A DNA stretch of 64,000 nt from contig CM043953.1 of assembly GCA_014529385.2 (NCBI GenBank), positions 97,477,842 to 97,541,841 of the forward strand, written 5' to 3'. Under the pieces are notes generated by a model that saw only the letters and a list, made by a program, of their open reading frames with translations, had not been told where the DNA came from and ran no database searches. The number at the start of each line of letters is the position of its first letter. Positions within the stretch are counted from its first letter, which is position 1. The DNA comes from Adiantum capillus-veneris. Lineage: Eukaryota > Streptophyta > Polypodiopsida > Polypodiales > Pteridaceae. Shown here in pieces: positions 21,149 through 33,805 of the stretch. The position numbers and the translations under genes are program-made.

Positions 21149-24100
21149 TATCTAATCTCCTTGTTATCCAATTCATGTCTTAATTTACCCAATATTTTTG
21201 CGATTAGCCCTGTTATCCCCACCTTCTCTAGAGTTTTTTGTAAATCATTCTATAAATATGGTCTAATTTTTAACAGTTCTCCCAAGGTAATAGTACATTG
21301 AATGGGCGTTGACATGATTGAATGGATGTTCTCCATCTCTAGGGTATGTTGCATTCTTTTTACCTCAGTGGTTTTTCACACTATGGACTCATCTGCGTTG
21401 TCTCCTAAGTAAGCGGGTACTGTTTTAAGAGTCAATGGTTTAGACATTCCTGATACTTCAGAGGTGCAATCCCCATACAAGGATTGTATATCAATGTCCA
21501 TATCAAGAGGTAGATTGTCTAACCAGACTTCCTCTATGGGAGCTGATTTCAAAGTTATGCTACCATCATTAAGCTCTCTCACTTTTTTCGCATAGATGTC
21601 ATGGCTTGTCTTCCTCCAGAAATGGACTTCCATCTAAAGCATCATCTATGTCAAGCACTATGAGTTTTGGCTCTTTAGTTTCAAGGTGGGGTTCTACCAC
21701 CACTTTGGATTTCTCTTTATTGGTTTCTATCACAATCTCCTCAGGTTTGCTATACTCTCAAGCTTGGGTTTTTGTTTTTCCAGCTAAGCTTGAAGCTTCA
21801 AGCTTCAAGCTTAGCTGCTTCTAAATCTGTAGAAGGATAGTTTTTCATTTTGTTTTCCATATTTTCGCTTGCTTTAAGTCCCGCTTGAAAAGCTTCCAAG
21901 GCTGCATCAACTGGCTCAAAAATGTTGTCTACCAAAATTGATCCTCCAAATTTTATTGTGGTTTCCTTTATTTCACTCCTAGTTTCTTTCACTTTTCCCT
22001 ACAAATGTTTCTTGGCTTTTTCCTCAATTTCGTCCTTTTGTTTTTGTTTTCTCATCTCATCTCTTTCACATCTTCTTTTCTTGGTCTTTTGAGAGGAATT
22101 TTTAGTATTCTCTGATTCATCAGAGGAGTTGTGTTTCTTTTTCTTAGCTTGGGCTCTAGTAATCACCTTGATTGGAACAATAGGTTCACTTTCTAAAGAG
22201 ATAATAGGTATCACTTGAACTACATTCACCACTGCTTTTCCTTTGTTTAACGGATTTTTTTTGGATAGTCTTCAGGGAATTGGCCACCCTTCTTGCAGCA
22301 TTGTGTACAAAAAGCTTCAACTGGCTTAATGTTCTTGTCAAATTCTGGGCATTCATTTTTCAAATGATCATTTGCACCACAATTATGGCAGTTTCTAGTC
22401 TTTGGCTTAATCATGGGTCTTTCCATTGGAGGTCTAACACTTTGATTAGCTACAAAGTACATCGGTGTAAGCTCGAGTGTAGCATAAGTCACAGATTCTT
22501 CCATTGAAGGTGGATGTGAATTATACCACTCTCCTTCTACCATTAGTGTAGATGGACTAGGCTCAACATAAGGTGTAGCATGCACTAGTGCTTGCTCATC
22601 TATGAGTCCTTCGGAATGCATGTACTTTATAGGCAATGCATTATGTTCAGGCAATGGAGTTTGTTGACCCAACACTGGTTGTGGTCTTTCCATACCCATC
22701 GGTGGTCTTTGTGCTGGGGTCATATTAGGATGATATATGTACGTAGGTTTTTCTTGTGGTCTCATAGGCACATATTAAACATTTCGATCGTACTTTGTTT
22801 GGTAATAGCACTCATTGGTCTCATAAGCACATATTGAACATTTCCATCGTACTTTGTCCAGTAATAGCACTCATTGGTCACATGGTTTGTCCATTTACCC
22901 TCAATAGCACACCTTTTTTGCGGCCTAGTTGGTTGTCCTTGTTGAGATATCCCTTGCCCTGGTCCTCTCATAGGTGCTTTTTGCATATTATTCATCATTT
23001 TGTTCATCCTTTTGAGCATGTCTGCTATGGCTTTGAGTGGTGTTGCCACAGCTATTCCCACTTGTGCTGGTTTTGTGGATGCTGTTTTCTCACTCTAAGT
23101 ATCCTTAGGGACATCTTCTTCATTAAAAATATCACAGTTGTGTCCAAAGTCAATAGCATCTGATACACACTCTTCTAGAGTTGTATGCTTCTTGCTATAT
23201 AGTATAGCATGAATTTCTTTGTTTAGCAATCCTTCTAGAAACAATGACACTAATCTTTCTTCTGTTGATATTTCTAATTCTGGGCAACTTGTAATGTATT
23301 GCTTCATCCTAGTTGCACAATCTCTAACAGACTCACCTTATTTCTCTTTGAAGCTATATATTTGAGCTACCGTATTATGTTTGATCCTAGTTTGGGAACA
23401 TGCAGCTACAAATCCCTGAGCTAATGTATTTAAATCCATGATTTCCCTTGGTGGACTATTTTGGAACCGTGTCAAAGCTTTTCCTTCTAAAGTCATTCCA
23501 AATCCCTCAAATTGAGTGTGGAAATCAAATATGCATTCTGCTCTTAGGACTTGCTTGAATCTAGCTAAGTGGTCATATGGATCCCCATATCCAATGTGTT
23601 TTTTGGCCCATTTTCAAAAATCAACTCGTTTGACATGTCTGTTTCGTTTAGCTCCACAACTTTTCTGGCGGTTGGTCCTGTCTCGAGTCCTTTAAACCAA
23701 TCTATTGGAAATAGTGACTCATGTAGCCCTGCACTGGCTCTAATGTCACTCAATTTCCTTTGTGATGAGGTAGGTTTGGGTTTTTTAACATTTCTCCCAA
23801 AAGATCTCTCGTGGAGTTCCTCACTTGGAATAGGATCAAGTCCTTGCCCCAATATCCAATCTCTTATATAGTACCCTTGGTATCTGGTCTGTTCTACCTT
23901 CTCAAGACTCATTATAAAAAATTTATTGTTATAACAACCCCTAAATAGGTACGATGGTAGATCTTCTGAAGCCTTGTCATTGATCTTAAAGATATAGATG
24001 ATCTTCATGGGTGTTAACTGCCTTGGCTTGGCATGAGAGGTCCATAAAAGATCCTTGATGTTCCTATCCTCCCAACAATAGACTCCAATCCTAGGATTAT

Positions 24101-24622
24101 CAGTGCTAATCCATTTCAAAGGTTTCAGATCAACTTGATTGTATCCCTCAAATTCTAAAGTTGGTGGACCTTCTTTTGCTGCCATATCCAAAATTATTGC
24201 ATTCACTTCTAACCCTCATTTGTCTATCACATCAAGATTTTCAACTTTACTGAGTCTGGTTTTTATCCATATACATTTTTCCTTGTTTTTTTGCCCTGAT
24301 TTCCTCTTCAAAGTCTATGTCATTGTCATCAATGCGAATGGAATACTCTTCATTAGGATCCAAGTAAACCTGAGCTCCATGGATATTAATCTTATAAAAG
24401 GTGAGTATGTGCTTATATCGCACTATTGTTCCAGATCCTGACTGAGTCAAATAGGAAGACATTTCAAATGTTGAGTCGGAATAAGTGTCTGCGGCTTCTT
24501 AAAAGATAGTGCCCAATTGGTCACCTTGATTCACACACTCTTTGGTGGATACCCTACTAGAGATTTCTTCAAATAGGCCTTGATTTGCTAGTATACAACC
24601 AGATCTAAGATTCATATAGAAT
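21149..24622 (-). pseudogene. C/E gag half
   Basis: Minus-strand gag of the element interrupted by B2. Reading right to left: a start candidate MNLRSG at about 24615; an N-terminal domain (LPSYLFRGCYNNKFF, RDWILGQGLDPIPS); a capsid-like segment DPYDHLARFKQ through MKQYITSCPELEISTEERL; two zinc-knuckle-like motifs (CAIEGKWTNHVTNEC and CHNCGANDHLKNEC); a Lys-rich stretch (RAQAKKKKHNSS); and finally TITLGELLKIRPYL, which normally lies just before the protease. A tandem duplication of about 62 bp lies near 22760-22880. Frames are broken in many places. Confidence 0.75.
21782..21816. repeat. 35-nt perfect palindrome
   Basis: The arm AGCTAAGCTTGAAGCTT (17 nt) and its exact reverse complement are separated by one C. 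It lies inside the C/E gag linker and encodes a Leu-Glu-Ala repeat (KLEASSLKLEA). Confidence 0.9.
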
Positions 24623-26804
24623 TGTTAGAGTACTTACCGACGGATTAGATTTTTCCACTTCACTTGAATTTAACTCCTGTCAAACTCCAATTATTTGCAT
24701 GCAACCTGGTTCATGTGTCAGTTTTAACCAAGCTAGTTGTTTTCTCTCAAAGACTGTACAATTTTGTATAGCTATTGTGATTGGTCCATGTATATCTCTT
24801 CAATATGAGCTAAGTGAGTCAACAAATAAGACTTCCAGGTTCTATCCCTGCAAAGAGATAAAATACTAATTTGCAACCTAGAAACTGAGTTACCATGTAC
24901 TAATTTAGAATTTTTTGCCATATAGACTGTCTACCTTGTTATAGTCTCTAGACAAGTTTCCGTAAGTTTGAATAAGATTTGTCTAAGTTATCAACTGTTT
25001 AGTGTCCGCAAAGTCAGTTTTCAAGAATCTGGCTTAAGTCTCACTTTTGTGGTCCAAATTCCACAAAATTTGATACGAGTGCTCTACTTGATATGCTTGA
25101 CCTTGTGGTATACTCAGTTGTGTAAAAAATCTCAAATCTGGGGTAGATGTAAATAATCGCATTTTTAGTATTTTTTTGTCAAGATGTTGATACAGGCAGG
25201 TAAAGCAACTCAACTTAAGCTCCCTAGCAAGGTTTCACCAAGTTTGGATAAACCCTGCTCAATTTGTCAATAGTTTCGTGTCTACAGACTGCTCTCTTTA
25301 CAAAACTGACCATGATTTCCACTTTAAAGACCCAAATCATATCAAATTTGATGTGAGTGCTCAATACAATATGATAGAACTTGTGGTATGCTTGGTTGGT
25401 GAAAAAATGTTTGAAGATTGGACAAAAGAAATAGTTGCGATTATTTACTTTTGTCAAGTTTTAGCATTTTTTTGATCATCTGAGCATACACACATGTTCT
25501 ATACTTTAAACTAAGCCTTTGAGTCAAATTTCAAATTTGAACAAGATTTATCAAGTCAAACTCAATTTCTCGACAATCAGTACAAATTTCTATTTTAATC
25601 ATGTTTTTGGTATGTTTTGTGATCCAAACTGTATGAGCCTTCATAAAAGATGTTTGTAATCATGCATAGAGTCTCTGGTATCAACCTTGGTCAATTTTGA
25701 GCTAAAAGCAAATTATCACGATTATTTAATTTTAGCTTAAAATGAACACTTCTTGCAATTTTTTCACTGGTCAGTCTTTTTGACATGTTTTAAGCCAAGT
25801 CAAAACTTAATTTGGCCTAAATTCTCAAGAAAATATAAATACTCTGAGTTTTTACAAAATCTTTGGAATGGAGTTCTCCTTATCACTACATTGGAGTGTT
25901 AGCAGCAAGCTAACCCATGTAAGATTTTTTGGGAGCTTTATTGTAGAAACACTTATTCTTTTGGTAAATTGAGAATATTGTAACTCCTATTTGACAAGTG
26001 GATATTGTAATCTATGAGCCGTGGCTATAATCTTCTAGATTGTATCAACTTATTATTAGTTAGGGCTCCCAAAAGATTAGTTTTTCACCAAAGAAACTTT
26101 GGCTAAGGCATAAAAGCCAATTTTGTAAAGTTAACTTTAAGTTTTTGGATAAGAAATACACAGCGTGAGCTTAAAATGCACACTTCTCTCCTTCTCGTGC
26201 TTCTATCTCCCTTGTCGGTTTTCATATTGTAGTGTCGTATGCGTTACAACCACAAGTAAGAGCTCTATGCATTGACATAAATATATCATGATAAATCGTA
26301 GCTTTTGGTGTCACTGACTCGCAGCCTAATTTCATCATAAGTAGGAATTTAAACTAAGAAATCACAAAGTAAGCATAGGTGGGGTATTGGGGTATCATTG
26401 CGAAGCATTTAGATGCATTCGGGGTCAGAAACGACTAGGTCAAAATCTCACTGCTGTAAATAATCGCATTTTTTGCACTTCATTGAAAGTGAGATTTGAG
26501 ACCATAAACATGTGTGCTTAGGTCTTATATACTTGTCCTAGAAGTTTCATAGCATTGGGATGTCGTTTGAGGCTGTAACGGTCATGTTTTGTTTGCCGAT
26601 TAGTGATTAGCTTTTGATGACTTAGATAATTTGTGTGCAGCTTGTGTTAGATGTGAGTTGTCTATTTTTTTCCAAGGGATTGACACCCTCTTGTATCCTT
26701 CATACACTATTCGAGTCAACTTCGTCCCATGGATTGACAATTATGTTCGTGGTTCTTGCTTTGTCTGCAATAAGATAAGAGTGAGGTTAGAAAACCCATC
26801 CGCA
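24623..26804 (+). repeat. LTR of unidentified element F
   Basis: Long AT-rich non-coding stretch. The plus-strand reading fits an LTR: TATAAATA at about 25834, a cap-proximal region after it, and an end CCGCA two bases before a TGGC-type primer site. It contains several diverged copies of TAAATAATCGCATTTTT (for example near 25150, 25440 and 26460). The left boundary is a guess; TGTTAGAG at 24623 immediately follows the presumed C/E gag start. No second LTR is in the window. Confidence 0.45.
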
Positions 26805-26806
26805 TT

Positions 26807-26820
26807 TGGCACCGCTGCCA
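26807..26820 (+). promoter_or_regulatory. Candidate primer binding site of F
   Basis: TGGCACCGCTGCCA follows a CA end by two bases. The string is nearly palindromic, so the minus strand also shows TGGCAGCGG; only the plus orientation has a CA immediately upstream. It resembles the TGGCGCC-type sites of other plant Ty3 elements. Confidence 0.4.
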
Positions 26821-27290
26821 AAGACAAATAGACCTAAACTACAAAAACAAGAGCATCTTGTGTAGTTATCCTTTAACTTTCTCTAGGATCACCTAGAGTT
26901 AAATTTTCTCTTTAAAACCGCATAGCTTAAGAGTGTCGTCTTTTGCTGTGTAGAGGTAGCTTGGGAGTAGATTGTACTTGCTAAGTACCTTGTAGGATTG
27001 TAGGATAGGATTTTGAGAATGATTGATGGACAAGACAAGTCTTAAGATCAATGCTCGGGAAACCATTAAAAAAAAAGAAAAAAAGTGTTTGTGGACATCT
27101 TTCACAACCCAATTACAGTAGAATCTAGGAGTAGGTTAAGTAGAATCCAAGGTGGGATCTCAAATCATTGCTCACTCCAAAAGAACCATTTATAAGTTGT
27201 TTATGTGAAGTTACAGAATTTCACGTCAACAACTTGAAACAACATCAAAAGAATGTCAATTACTAAAACCAGATGAACCAGTGGATAACC
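26821..27290 (+). other. Leader region of element F
   Basis: Follows the candidate primer site. It has an A-rich run at 27067-27086 and no open frame of note. It looks like the untranslated leader of a retrotransposon whose body is missing. Confidence 0.35.
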
Positions 27291-27294
27291 TTAA

Positions 27295-28633
27295 CACTAG
27301 GTTGGTAATGGGACACTTTTATGTCCTGTTAAGTGACCATTTTCCTATTAAGTGACCATTTTCCTTGAATTATGTCAAGAGTTTCAAAATGGATTTTGAG
27401 GTGCTATCTATCTAGAAAGTTGTAACGTGAGCTAAAAAAAACTAGAAATTTTTTTGGAATATCAATTCTATCTTTAACCTTGTCCTTGCACAACATTTCA
27501 CAACCTAAACTGTGTGAAAAAACGAGTGCTGTTTTTGGCTTTTTTCAACTTTTTGCAACTATGCCACTCTAGAATTCATTTTTGCAAGGTGTATAATGCT
27601 AGAGAACTATCTTTAGTAGTCCTCAACATGTCCTAATGCTTCTAGGGAGAAATAAATATTAAAGTTGTGAGTTATGACCAAATTACAAAAATTACAAAAT
27701 CCTGTTTTTTAGCTAATTTTAGCTCTTCTATGATTTTTTTGGTGGATCTCATGATATCCAAATGCGTTTTTTATTTTCTATGTCGCATACTGTAACCTAA
27801 ATCTAATATTCCTTGAGTTTTGGGGCACCTAATACCCTATTTTTCATAGTACACAATGATGGTTGATTTTTTTGATTATAGAAGAAAACGAAACATTCTA
27901 GTATATCAAGTATAGCCTTTTCAATATTGTTAGTTTCTTGTGACAACTACATGCATTTTGTAGGTAGTAATCATATCTAGCATAAGGGTCAAATTTGGCT
28001 AGATATTGAATAGTTTCTATGGGATTCTAAAACTCATAATGTTGAACCCAGTTTTTTCATGTTTGCTGTATTTAGCACTTCATCTTTGTCCCCAAGATTC
28101 CCCTTGGTAAGAGATGTATTATTCTTTTGGCATGCTCCATGGATCCTTATGAACATAAAGAACAATAGGGAACTAAGAGAACATGCATATATTATTTGTA
28201 TTGAGCGTGGCTATAGAAACTTTGATGATAGGTCTGTAGAATGGTAAACATTCAACTCTTTTGTACCTATTTATTTTGACAAAACAAAAAATAGTGTGTG
28301 AGAAGCAATCATATGTTCTGATCACCAACCCATAGAAGTTAACTAAGGAATTTATCTCAAGTCCTACAAAAATCCCTAATCTTATTTTGATGCAACAAAA
28401 CGTAAGAAATGACTGTTTTGATGAAAATGCACTGGTTCATCAACTTTGGAGGCTTGGTGTGACCAAAAGATGAGAAATTTTACAAGTTTCTTATTTTTTC
28501 CATGTGTAGTAGGCCTTGAACTATAACCTCATGAAAGGATTTTACAAAATGAGTGGATCTACTATGGTTTTGGAGGGTTTTTTCAAAACCTTGAAAGGAC
28601 ACTTTTATGTCCTGTTAGGTTACCAACCTAGTG
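27295..28633. mobile_element. TIR element D2, TTAA target site
   Basis: Second copy of the D family, 1339 bp, clearly similar to D1 throughout. Its ends are CACTAGGTTGGTAA and TTACCAACCTAGTG, a perfect 14-bp inverted repeat. TTAA flanks it at 27291-27294 and 28634-28637. Near the left end a 17-bp stretch (TTAAGTGACCATTTTCC) is partly duplicated. Open frames are short (up to about 60 codons) and not shared intact with D1, so the element is non-autonomous. It sits between the leader of F and the large tandem array. Confidence 0.85.
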
Positions 28634-28779
28634 TTAAGGATGCATTTGAGGTAAATAGAAATGAGCCCCATGCACTCCATTTTTAGTCATGTATTAACTA
28701 TTTTTATCCTTTTGTGTATTGTGAAGGATCTATATATCCATTTCTCAGTAAATTTCGTGCATAATACTAGGTAAATGAG

Positions 28780-29090
28780 GACACGCAATAATCAACCATG
28801 TGTGTGTGTGTATCAGTACCAGTATATACAATACCAGTACCAGTACGAGTATAGCAGTACCAGCACCAGTAGTGGAAAGTGCCATTACTAGTACCAGTAT
28901 AGTCGAGTAGTACTTATTCAGTACCAAAGGTATTTTAGGCCAATAATTCCAGCAAATTATAACAGGGAAATGGCAACAGCCATTAACCACTCATGTGTGT
29001 GTGTAATCGTACCAATACCTGTACAATCCAATGGTATTCGTATGTACCAGTATCAGTATCATATGCCAACAATCCCAGTAATTGTGAAAA
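28780..29090. repeat. AGTACC satellite block in copy I
   Basis: Dense AGTACCAGTA-type strings with GTGTGTGT islands and the recurring landmark GGGAAATGGCAACA. The same block recurs at 32450-32760. Confidence 0.75.
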
Positions 29091-29892
29091 ATCTATATGT
29101 CTGGCTGTTGAAGGAGGTTTCCATGAGTGTTGATGCTTGTAGATTTTGTGATGTGTACTGCGTACTCCGATTTTTATTTGTCTGATGTTTGTTCTGTTGT
29201 TAAAAACCAATCTTATGTACTAGCTTAAGATAGTCTAGGAATGGTCATACACAAAAAGGGAGGGGGAAACCAACCAGTCATTTAATCACACCAGCATGAT
29301 CAAGCATACATATAAAACCCGCAAAAAATCCTAGAAAGTCATGTGGTAAATAAAATCAGGGATGATCAAGAATCCATACCCGAAATTCTATACGGAATAT
29401 GTCAGTTGGGAAGGCATTAAGCAGCTACTTAGAGATATAATATAGTACTCTTTGTAGCTAAAATCAAATTTGTGGAGTGTATACGACTGGCTTTATGTTT
29501 GTGTGTGTGATAGAGAGAAAGAGAGTGTGAGAAAAAAGGTTTGTGTGTGGTATAAAACCACGTAACAATATTAAGTGCGTACAAAAACCTTTGCAGAGAG
29601 CTCTCACGTTTTTGTGCAGGAGAAGAGAGAAAATATGTGATTGTTCTATACTCTATGTATCACATGCACACCTATTTGGTGCTTTAATTTTGGTTTGCCA
29701 AAGTCCATATCCTGCCATAGTGATACTTAACCGTGTACAATATTTTTTGTTTATATTTGGTGCAGTTATCTTTTGTTTGCTAAAAAACCATTGTTGCCAA
29801 ATTTAACATATTCATTGCAGTTATTTATGTATTATGTGGCATTCAAGTCCATTACTAAGTTTACATTTCTTTTTGCTCATGCCTTTGATAGG

Positions 29893-29894
<2 letters not shown>

Positions 29895-29936
<42 letters not shown>
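29895..29936. repeat. (GA)n microsatellite
   Basis: Uninterrupted AG run of about 42 bp in copy I. It matches the tract at 33562 in copy II, which received the Penelope-like insertion. Confidence 0.95.
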
Positions 29937-29938
<2 letters not shown>

Positions 29939-30429
29939 AAATAAAAAAATCCCCTAAATTATGAACCATATTTTGGGTTTTTGAATTTTAAAGTTACAAG
30001 TACAATTGTCAATTATAATCATTTAATTCATCTATTTGGAATTACAAACCACCACAGGGAAAGAACGGATGAGACAATCCTAGCTTTATGAAGGGAAAAA
30101 AACCTATACCTGCCAACCAACCATTACCTATTGCTAGTAAGAACTGACCCCAGTGAATGGGTGACAGGCATCCAAGCATCATTTCCTCCTTGTTATCGTT
30201 GTCACACATCACTAGAACTCTCTCATACTCTCTCTCATTTTTAATATGTGCTTTTTGTTTAAAAAAAATGCTTTCATAGGCAGAGATTTGCAGGTATTCT
30301 GTTCATGCATAATGGTGGGTAAAGGGTGCACATTCTTTACATATGATGACTGGTTAATATAATTGGCCTGATTCGAGCTACAAACTTTTAGAAATTTCAC
30401 CGAATTATACCAAGGAAATGGGAACACAA

Positions 30430-32318
30430 AAAAACCAGCCATATGAGTGTGTGTTTACAAGTCCCATTAACAATATAGTCCAATAGTACCCAAAAGAACT
30501 TGTGCTAGTACAGCCAATACTACCAGTACAAGTCTAACATTCTAGTAGTATCATTAACTATTGTGTAAAGGGCCATTACCAGTAACAGTATAGTCCAGTG
30601 GTACCAGTGAGTACCACAGGTATCCCCGAAAAACAGTTTCAATAATGTATATCAAGGAGACGGAAACACCCAATAACCATCCATGTATGTGTACTAGTAC
30701 CAATATATACCGTACGAGTATAGTCAATTAGTACCAATGTTAGTATGGTAGTATAGCAGTATTAGTATCAGTAGTGTATAGTGCTAGTACCAATATATAT
30801 ATGTATATATTTTGTATACGTATACCAGTCTATACTATACAAGTATAATGAGTGAGTACAAATGTTAGTATAGTAGTATAGCAGTATCAGTATTTGTAGT
30901 GTCTAGTGCCACTAGTAGTACCACTATAGACCAATAGTACCAATCATTATCAAAGGTATCCGAGGCCAACAGTTCCAATGAATTATATCAGGTAAGTGGA
31001 AACATGTAAAACCAGCATATGAGTGTGTGTGTGTGTGTGTGTGTAGCAGTACCATTACGAGTATAGTCCAACATTACTAGTAAGTATGAGTAATAGTACA
31101 ACCAATACTATGAAAACAAGTATAGCGGTATCAGTATCTGTAGTGTATAGTGTGATTAACAGTTCCACTATAGTCCAGTTGTACCAGTCAATACCAACGT
31201 TACCCATACCAACAATTTTAGTGAATTAATGAATTATACTATGTAAATAGGGACACGTAATAATTATCCATCTATCTGTATGTACCAATACCATTATATA
31301 TAGTACTAGTACCAGTCCGACTATAGCAGTACCACTAATAGTATAGTCCAGTAGTACCAATAAGTACCCGTACCAATACAACCAGTATCACGAGGTCAAG
31401 TCTTGTATTATAGCAATATCAATTTCTATAGTGTAGAGGGCTTTTAGTAGTAATAGTATAGTCCAATGGTGTATGAGTCAGTACCAAAAGTATCCAAGGC
31501 CAACAGTTCTAGCAATTTATATCAGGGAGATGGAAACACACAATAACTAGCCATGTGTGTGTGTGTACCAGTACTAGTATATACAGTACCATTAGAGTCA
31601 GTCAGTGCCAATGCTAGTATAGTAGTAAAGAAGTATCAGTATCAATAGTGTCTAGTGTCACTGGTAGTACCAGTATAGTCTAGTAGTACCAGTCAGTATC
31701 AAAGGTATTTTAGGTCAACAGTTCTAGTGAATTATATAAGGGAAGTGGCAACATGTAAAACCAGCGTATGACTCTGTATGTGTGTGTATCAATACCAGTA
31801 CCAGTATAGTCCAATAGTATCAGTAAGTATCAGTAATAGTACAACCAATACTATCAAAACAAGTATAGCAGAATAGCAATATGAGTATCTGTAATTTGTA
31901 GTGCCATTATAGTCCAGTCATATCAATCAATATCAACGTTACCCCATGCCAACGGCTCTACTAAATTATACTAAGTAAATAGAGACACGCAATAATGAAC
32001 CATGTATGTGTATGTACTTGTACCAGTCAGTACCAATACGAATATAATAGTATATCAATATGAGCATCAGTACTGTATAGTGCCATTACCATTGCCAGTG
32101 TAGTCTAGTAGTATTAGAGGTATCCTAGTCTCACCTTTCCAGCAAATTATACCAGGGAAATGGCGACAGGCAAAACCCAGCCATGTGGTTGTATCAGTAC
32201 CAGTACTAGTGTAGTCCAATAGTATTAGTACATACCAGAACTAGTGCCTTAGGTCAAATATCCCAACAAAATTTATACCAGGGAACTAGAAACACGCTAT
32301 ACTCAACCATGTGTGTGT
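30430..32318. repeat. AGTACC satellite array in copy I
   Basis: About eight to ten diverged monomers. Each has a TATA-GTCCAGTAGTACC segment, a GGTATCC-AGGCCAACAGTTCC segment, an AATTATATCAGGGAAATGG segment, then ACCAGCCATGTGTGTGTG and AGTACCAGTA strings. Landmarks recur at about 30415, 30658, 30990, 31245, 31530, 31743, 31980, 32157 and 32283, so spacing ranges from about 130 to 330 bp. No coding signal. Confidence 0.8.
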
Positions 32319-33559
32319 GATTTCTACTCAAGTCGAATCCATAATCCATTTTTAGTCATTTATTAACTATTTTTATTCTTTTGTGTATTGTGAAGGATCT
32401 ATATATCCATTTCTCAGAAAATTTTGTGCATAATACTAGGTAAATGAGGACACGCAATAATCAACCATGTGTGTGTGTATCAATACCAGTATATACAATA
32501 CCAATACCAGTACGAGTATAGCAGTACCACCACCAGTAGTGGAAAGTGCAAGTACCAGTACCAGTATAGTCGAGTAGTACTTATTCAGTACCAAAGGTAT
32601 TTTAGGCCAACCGTTCCAGCAAATTATAACAGGGAAATGGCAACATGCATTAACCAGTCATGTGTGTGTGTACCGGTACCAATACCCGTACAATCCAATG
32701 GTATTAGTATGTCCCAGTATCAATATCCTATGCCAACAATACCAGTAATTGTGAAGAATCTATATGTATGGCTGTTGAAGGAGGTTTCCATGAGTGTTGA
32801 TGCTTGTAGAGTTTGTGATGTGTACTGCGTACTTCGATTTTTATTTGTCTGATGTATCTGCTATTGTTAAAAACCAATCTTATGTACTAGCTTAAGATAG
32901 TCTAGGAATGGTCATACACAGAAAGGGAGGGGGAAACCAACCAGTCATTTAATCACACCAGCATGATCAAGCATACATATAAAACCCGCAAAAAATCCTA
33001 GAAAGTCATGTGGTAAATGAAATCAGGGATGATCAAGAATCCATACCCGAAATTCTATACGGAATATGTCAGTTGGGAAGGCATTAAGCAGCTACTTAGA
33101 GATATAATATAGTACTCTTTGTAGCTAAAATCAAATTTGTGGAGTGTGTGCGACTGGCTTTATGTTCGTGTGTGTGATAGAGAGAAAGAGAGTGTGAAAA
33201 AAAAGGTTTGTGTGTGGTATAAAACCACGTAACAATATCAAGTGCGTACAAAAACCTTTGCAGAGACCTCTCGCGTTTTTGTGTAGGAGAAGAGAGAAAA
33301 TATGTGATTGTTCTATACTCTATGTATCACATGCACACCTATTTGGTGCTTTAATTTTGGTTTGCCAAAGTCCATATCCTGCCATAGTGATACTTAACCG
33401 TGTACAATATTTTTTGTTTATATTTGGTGCAGTTATCTTTTGTTTGCTAAAAAACCATTGTTGCCAAATTTACCATATTCAATGCAGTTATTTATGTATT
33501 ATGTGGCATTCAAGTCCATTACTAAGTTTACATTTCTTTTTGCTCATGCCTTTGATAGG

Positions 33560-33561
<2 letters not shown>

Positions 33562-33646
<85 letters not shown>
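33562..33646. repeat. (GA)n microsatellite
   Basis: Long AG run in copy II, at the position of the 29895 tract. It marks the left edge of the Penelope-like insertion region. Confidence 0.95.
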
Positions 33647-33652
<6 letters not shown>

Positions 33653-33709
33653 CAAACATATACTTCATGAGAAATTTATGACATCATCAAGACCATTATA
33701 TTGAGGTAT

Positions 33710-33714
<5 letters not shown>

Positions 33715-33802
<88 letters not shown>
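33715..33802. repeat. (GA)n microsatellite, second tract
   Basis: A second AG run separated from the first by 68 bp of unrelated sequence (33647-33714) that copy I lacks. It may be duplicated target or part of the insertion. Confidence 0.95.

Positions 33803-33805
<3 letters not shown>

Larger units (their letters stand above)
28650..32318. repeat. 3.67-kb tandem unit, copy I
   Basis: The unit runs: hinge (GGATCTATATATCCATTTCTCAG nearby, given here as GGATCTATATATCC), a short AGTACC satellite, about 800 bp of spacer (29090-29890), (GA)n at 29895-29936, about 480 bp of spacer, then AGTACC satellite from 30430 to the end. Copy II starts with the same hinge 3.67 kb later and matches it closely. 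Frames in the spacer (29543-29806 and its twin at 33210) start at GTG and have no recognisable domain. Confidence 0.8.

Noticed and set aside
29543-29806. 87-codon frame duplicated at 33210-33563
   Set aside because: It begins at GTG without an ATG, shows no domain, and is duplicated only because the whole 3.67-kb unit is.
28780-32318. Regular repeats that might suggest a CRISPR-like array
   Set aside because: Monomers are diverged, variable in length and have no unique spacers; plant satellite is the simpler reading.
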